DNA of 37,258 nucleotides, taken from the NCBI GenBank assembly GCA_945861225.1, contig CAMATU010000013.1:1-37258 (forward strand), in the 5' to 3' direction. Both the position numbers and the translations under genes were made by a program. Origin of the DNA: Klebsiella pneumoniae. GTDB lineage: Bacteria; Pseudomonadota; Gammaproteobacteria; Ga0077536. Below the pieces are notes generated by a model, which was given only the letters and a program-made list of their open reading frames with translations, had not been told where the DNA came from and searched no databases. Positions 33,995 through 37,258 of this stretch are shown here, piece by piece (position 1 is the first letter of the stretch; every line of letters begins with the position of its first letter).

Positions 33995-35296
33995 ATGACT
34001 CAGCCTCAGGGTGCCGTCTGGCATTCGGCGCGCCGCTATCGCTTAAGGCAGATGATGAGCTTGAGCTTTATCGCGCTGACTCTCGCGTTAGCCTATGGCA
34101 GTTGGTATGCCTATAGCGTATTCCTCGTCGCCCTGCTGCATGACTTCGGGTGGAGCCGCTCGATTCTCGGTGGCGCTTTCTCGGTCTTCGCACTGGTGCA
34201 GGGTTTGGCCAATCCACTGCTCGGGATGCTGTGTGATCGCGTGCGACCACCGGTGGTGGTTGCCTTCGGCAGCCTTGCGCTCGGTGGCACTCTATACATG
34301 GATAGCTATATCCAAACGCCTTGGCAGTTGTACCTGGGATTCGGTGTTTGTACGGCAATCGCAGTCGCGCTTTGTGGCTGGATTCCCGCCGTGGTGCAGG
34401 TACAAAGGCGCTTCATAGGTCAGTTAGGGTTTGCGTTGGGGATCGTCAGCTCCGGCGTTGGGGTTGGCATGCTGATCGTCGTACCGCTGTGTGAAAGTCT
34501 GATTGAAGCCCACGGCTGGCGCACTGCGTTTCGGGTATTGGGCGTGATCTGTACCGTTTGCATATTGCCGGCTGCGCTGTTTCTGTGGCATGAAACACCA
34601 CATCATCCACGCCCGCCCCCCATTGGCGCGGCGGTCGACATCGCATCCAAGCCGCCCGCGATTACGCTGAGGGAGGCGCTACGCACCTCGCCGTTCTGGC
34701 TGATGGTCGCCACTTTTTTCTGTGGCAGCGTATGTTCGCAAACTCTCCATGTGCATCAAGTCGCGTTTCTGGTGGACCATGGGATTCGGGCGATGGTCGC
34801 GGCGACTGTCGTCGGCGTAGTTGGTGTGGCAAGTATCGTCGGCAAAACCGGCGGCGGCTGGCTGTCTGATCGGATCGAACGCGAATTAGTCTATATCGCT
34901 GGCATTGCGGTGTTGGTCAGTGCAGTGGGCGCGTTGTTACTGGTTGGTACGACCCCAACCCGTTGGGGCCCCTACGCCTACGCCGTCATGCTCGGCTTGG
35001 GGTACGCAGTCACCGCTGCGTTGACGCCAGCGATGGTCGCCGATCGCTTTCAAGGCCGGCATTTCGGCGCCATCATCGGCGTTGGCTTATTTGGCAGTGC
35101 GACCGGCAGCGCCGTAGGGCCCTGGATGAGCGGGTATCTGCATGATTTAACCGGCAGCTATACCCTGCCGTTCGGGATCGCGGCCCTCAGCGGCGTGTTG
35201 GCAGGAATAGCGGGCTGGAAGGCGCGCAAGTTACGGCGCCGCGCGCCAGCCAACGGCAATGTAATGAGGGCAAACGCGCCCTCAACCGAGCCCTAG
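33995..35296 (+). CDS. MFS transporter (oxalate/formate or monocarboxylate-like group)
   Basis: A 433-residue protein with twelve predicted TM helices in two halves. The first-half loop motif reads GMLCDRVRPPVVVAFGS (form of G-x-x-x-D-R-x-G/P-R/P) and the second-half equivalent is KTGGGWLSDRIERELV. The YGSWYAYSVFLVALLHDFGWSRS opening (YAYSVFLVALLHDFGWSRS) and the WRTAFRVLG text resemble oxalate:formate antiporter and monocarboxylate-porter relatives, so small carboxylates are plausible substrates; drug export is an alternative. ATG 33995 is used, but ATG 34052 or 34055 has a better AAGG site and may be the true start. Its 3' end overlaps the convergent lysin gene by 15 bases. Confidence 0.83.
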   Translation: MTQPQGAVWHSARRYRLRQMMSLSFIALTLALAYGSWYAYSVFLVALLHDFGWSRSILGGAFSVFALVQGLANPLLGMLCDRVRPPVVVAFGSLALGGTLYMDSYIQTPWQLYLGFGVCTAIAVALCGWIPAVVQVQRRFIGQLGFALGIVSSGVGVGMLIVVPLCESLIEAHGWRTAFRVLGVICTVCILPAALFLWHETPHHPRPPPIGAAVDIASKPPAITLREALRTSPFWLMVATFFCGSVCSQTLHVHQVAFLVDHGIRAMVAATVVGVVGVASIVGKTGGGWLSDRIERELVYIAGIAVLVSAVGALLLVGTTPTRWGPYAYAVMLGLGYAVTAALTPAMVADRFQGRHFGAIIGVGLFGSATGSAVGPWMSGYLHDLTGSYTLPFGIAALSGVLAGIAGWKARKLRRRAPANGNVMRANAPSTEP

Positions 35297-36073
35297 CACC
35301 GCCTTCGCGCGCGCGAGATAGTCCAGACGGTCGTCGAGCCCATTGAATCCTCCATTGATCCGCTTGGTCAGGGTTTTCACGTCATCCCGGTCAGCCAATT
35401 TGTTCAACTTGCGCTGATCCCAAAACCAGCACGCCACATCGACCGCCGCAAACGGATCGCTCGCAAGCAACTGCGGCCTGGCCACGTAATCGATGCCCGA
35501 CGCTTCACTGTAAGCGAGATAATTCGCGCGCCCGGTCAGCTGAATTAAACCACGGCCCTTAAAACGCCTGCCGTCACCGGTTTGGGTATTTCCAAGATCG
35601 CGGCGTCCTTCGTAGGCAGACCCATCGGCCAGCTCTTCTGCGTAGCGAAAAGACGCCGATTCGTGACCAAGCTGGGCCACGAAGTGCGCAATGCGCAGTG
35701 GCTTCGTAATCTCGTATTTCCGCATGCCCGCAACCAGCGGCTCAAAATACAAGTCAATTTTCTTCGGCAATGCCTGCGGCATCACCACCGCCAGTTTCTC
35801 GCGCGACGGTCCCTTGGGCAGACCATCCAACAAGGCGCGGATGGTTGCATCCCCCGGCGCCACCATTTGATCGGAAGCGCTGCGCTTCATCACCAAGGTC
35901 TCGAACGCGGCGATGGCCTTGAGTGTGTTGGCGCCGATCCGTCCATCGGGTTTCAATTTCGTCGGCTTCGGATCTGGGAAGCGGTCTATATTGAGGTTAA
36001 AAAGAATCTGCAAAATCAGCACGTCCATCAGATCGTTCTGACCGCTGATGCCCACGCTCCGCTTGATGCACAT
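35282..36073 (-). CDS. GH19 chitinase-like endolysin with N-terminal peptidoglycan-binding-like region
   Basis: A 263-residue protein without a signal peptide. Residues about 10-90 resemble a peptidoglycan-binding or glycosyl hydrolase 108-type helical repeat (LQILFNLN...DGRIGANTLKAIAAFE). The C-terminal part (about 100-260) is a glycoside hydrolase family 19 domain, with the first catalytic Glu in AQLGHESASFRYAEE, the second in AYEGRRDLGN, and GDGRRFKGRGLIQLTGRANY as the conserved core (GRRFKGRGLIQLTGRANY). Phage and prophage lysins use this plan to cut cell-wall or chitin-like chains. AGGGAG lies 8 bases before ATG 36073. No holin or other phage gene is nearby, so it is a domesticated or solitary lysin. 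It overlaps the MFS 3' end. Confidence 0.82.
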   Translation of the reverse strand: MCIKRSVGISGQNDLMDVLILQILFNLNIDRFPDPKPTKLKPDGRIGANTLKAIAAFETLVMKRSASDQMVAPGDATIRALLDGLPKGPSREKLAVVMPQALPKKIDLYFEPLVAGMRKYEITKPLRIAHFVAQLGHESASFRYAEELADGSAYEGRRDLGNTQTGDGRRFKGRGLIQLTGRANYLAYSEASGIDYVARPQLLASDPFAAVDVACWFWDQRKLNKLADRDDVKTLTKRINGGFNGLDDRLDYLARAKAVLGLG

Positions 36074-36162
36074 ATCACTCTCCCTAAAAGTGCTACCCGG
36101 TTCCTGATTCCACTTTGCTATCCAATTATGGGATCAATCAAGCAGTTTTACAGACGCATTTT

Positions 36163-36179
36163 GCAATGAAATGAATTGC
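36163..36179. promoter_or_regulatory. short palindrome upstream of the acyl-CoA dehydrogenase gene
   Basis: GCAAT (36163-36167) and ATTGC (36175-36179) form an inverted repeat with a 7-base spacer, 37 bases before the ATG. TetR-type regulators often control acyl-CoA dehydrogenase genes through sites of this size, but this one is short and could arise by chance. It also lies upstream of the lysin gene on the other strand. Confidence 0.3.
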
Positions 36180-36216
36180 GCTACTGTGCAGGCTTGCGCA
36201 TCGTTGTGGAGAATGT

Positions 36217-37258
36217 ATGAACTTCAGCTTGACCACCGAACAAACTCAAATCCGCGACAGCGTACTCAAGCTATGCAGCCGCTTCGACGATCAATATTGG
36301 CTCGACCGCGACCGTACCGGCGAGTTCCCGGAAGACTTCTGCCGCGCGTTGGCCGACGCGGGGTTCGTCGGCATCGCCGTCCCCGAGCAGTATGGCGGCA
36401 GCGGCCTCGGCACCACCGAAGCCGCGCTTGTGCTGCAAGCGATTTCGGAATCCGGCGCTGCCAATAGTGGCGTCTCTGCGATTGGCATCGGCCTCTTCGG
36501 CTTAAAGCCCCTTCTCGTCTACGGTTCAGAAGAACAGAAGCAGGCGTGGTTGCCGCGTATCGTTCGCCGCGACGACATCGCGTGCTTTGGGGTCACCGAA
36601 CCGAATACCGGCCATGACACCACGCGCTTGAAAACCCGCGCAGTACGTAACGGCGATCATTACCTCATCCATGGCGAGAAAGTCTGGATCTCAACTGCCC
36701 AGGTGGCAAACAAGATCATGTTCATCGCGCGCACCACGCCAATCGAGGAAACCGCGCGGCCGATGGACGGGTTGTCGTTGTTCTATACCGATCTTGATCG
36801 CCGCTATGTGGATATTCGCAAGATCGAGAAAATGGGTCGCGCCTGTGTGGATTCCAATGAACTCTTTTTCGATGGGCTGCCAGTGCCAGTCGCACATCGC
36901 ATCGGCGAAGAAGGCAAAGGCTTCAAGTATCTGTTACAGGGCTTGAATGCCGAGCGCATCCTGGTCGCCGCCAGCCTCGTGGGATTGGGTCGCGTAGCAC
37001 TCAAACGTGCGACCAACTACGCCAAGGAGCGGGTCGTTTTCGGGCGCCCGATCGGCATGAATCAGGCGGTACAGCATCCCTTAGCCGCGAATTGGGCACA
37101 GCTCGAAGCGGCCAATTTGATGGCCTTCAACGCCGCCGCCAAATTCGACGCCGGCGAAGAGTGCGGCGCAGAAGCCAACGCGGCGAAATATCTGGCCGGC
37201 GAAGCGGCGTTCTCGACTTGCACCAACGCGGTGATGACCCACGGTGGCATGGGCTACG
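36217..37258 (+). CDS. acyl-CoA dehydrogenase, incomplete at right edge
   Basis: The frame runs from ATG 36217 (GGAG 5 bases upstream) to the window edge without a stop, 347 residues so far of an expected 380 to 390. FAD enzyme that oxidises acyl-CoA at the alpha-beta bond and passes electrons to ETF. Seen: FVGIAVPEQYGGSGLG (N-terminal helical domain), IACFGVTEPNTGHDTTRLKT with KVWISTAQVAN (central beta domain and FAD contacts), LLQGLNAERILVAASLVGLG, and ERVVFGRPIGMNQAVQHPLA in the C-terminal helical domain. The catalytic Glu position is not decided here. The final visible text, MTHGGMGY, matches the usual G-G-x-G-Y before the last helix. The substrate class is unclear. It is divergent from the lysin gene. 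Confidence 0.92.
   Translation, partial: MNFSLTTEQTQIRDSVLKLCSRFDDQYWLDRDRTGEFPEDFCRALADAGFVGIAVPEQYGGSGLGTTEAALVLQAISESGAANSGVSAIGIGLFGLKPLLVYGSEEQKQAWLPRIVRRDDIACFGVTEPNTGHDTTRLKTRAVRNGDHYLIHGEKVWISTAQVANKIMFIARTTPIEETARPMDGLSLFYTDLDRRYVDIRKIEKMGRACVDSNELFFDGLPVPVAHRIGEEGKGFKYLLQGLNAERILVAASLVGLGRVALKRATNYAKERVVFGRPIGMNQAVQHPLAANWAQLEAANLMAFNAAAKFDAGEECGAEANAAKYLAGEAAFSTCTNAVMTHGGMGY

Noticed and set aside
35582-36169. 195-residue plus-strand frame opposite the lysin
   Set aside because: It is the antisense shadow of a gene with a clear GH19 domain.

Overview
The window looks like chromosome of a moderately GC-rich gammaproteobacterium. The main evidence is the block tig-clpP-clpX-lon-hupB-(tRNA-Val, tRNA-Asp)-ppiD-fabI-yejFEBA (30.3 to 14.5 kb, mostly minus strand). 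This matches the gene order known from Pseudomonas (tig, clpP, clpX, lon, hupB, ppiD, fabI, then a yej/npp-type peptide ABC importer). The clpS-clpA pair, argA of the AAK-GNAT type, lpxD and tRNAs with encoded CCA agree. I cannot name the genus.

Layout. 1-0.14 kb: the C-terminal end of an ISL3-type transposase, cut by the window edge. 0.26-2.9 kb (+): clpS and clpA, the adaptor and unfoldase of the ClpAP protease, followed by a MaoC-fold hydratase. 3.5-4.8 kb (-): argA. 5.0-6.7 kb (+): ilvD, with a notable palindromic leader. 6.7-8.8 kb (-): a VKOR-thioredoxin fusion, pgpA and a secreted lytic transglycosylase. 8.9-9.9 kb (+): a solitary lpxD. 9.9-10.8 kb (-): HMG-CoA lyase. 11.1-12.5 kb (+): glutathione reductase, bracketed by two long inverted repeats. 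12.6-13.0 kb (-): an unrecognised Cys-rich small protein. 13.1-20.6 kb (-): a five-gene unit of peptide ABC importer genes plus a MATE exporter. 20.8-30.3 kb: fabI (+), then the proteostasis block (-). 30.4-32.8 kb: tRNA-Leu, a periplasmic glutaredoxin-like protein, an NTF2/SnoaL-like protein, and a response regulator fused to a class III adenylate cyclase. 33.2-36.1 kb: a CAAX-type membrane protease divergent from an MFS transporter, then a GH19 endolysin-like protein. From 36.2 kb to the edge: an incomplete acyl-CoA dehydrogenase.

Themes. Three ATP-dependent proteolysis systems (ClpAP, ClpXP, Lon) plus trigger factor and PpiD give the window a protein quality-control character. VKOR-Trx, the periplasmic glutaredoxin and Gor serve thiol redox on the two sides of the inner membrane. 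No CRISPR, toxin-antitoxin, restriction or prophage module was seen. The observations most worth checking are the ilvD leader with two mutually exclusive stems, the MATE exporter translationally coupled to the Yej importer, a tail-anchored YejA, a MITE-like element that supplies the ppiD stop codon, the two long inverted repeats around gor, and the REC-cyclase without a visible kinase partner. I found no clear-cut new multi-gene system. The best candidate for an undescribed functional unit is the Yej-plus-MATE operon.
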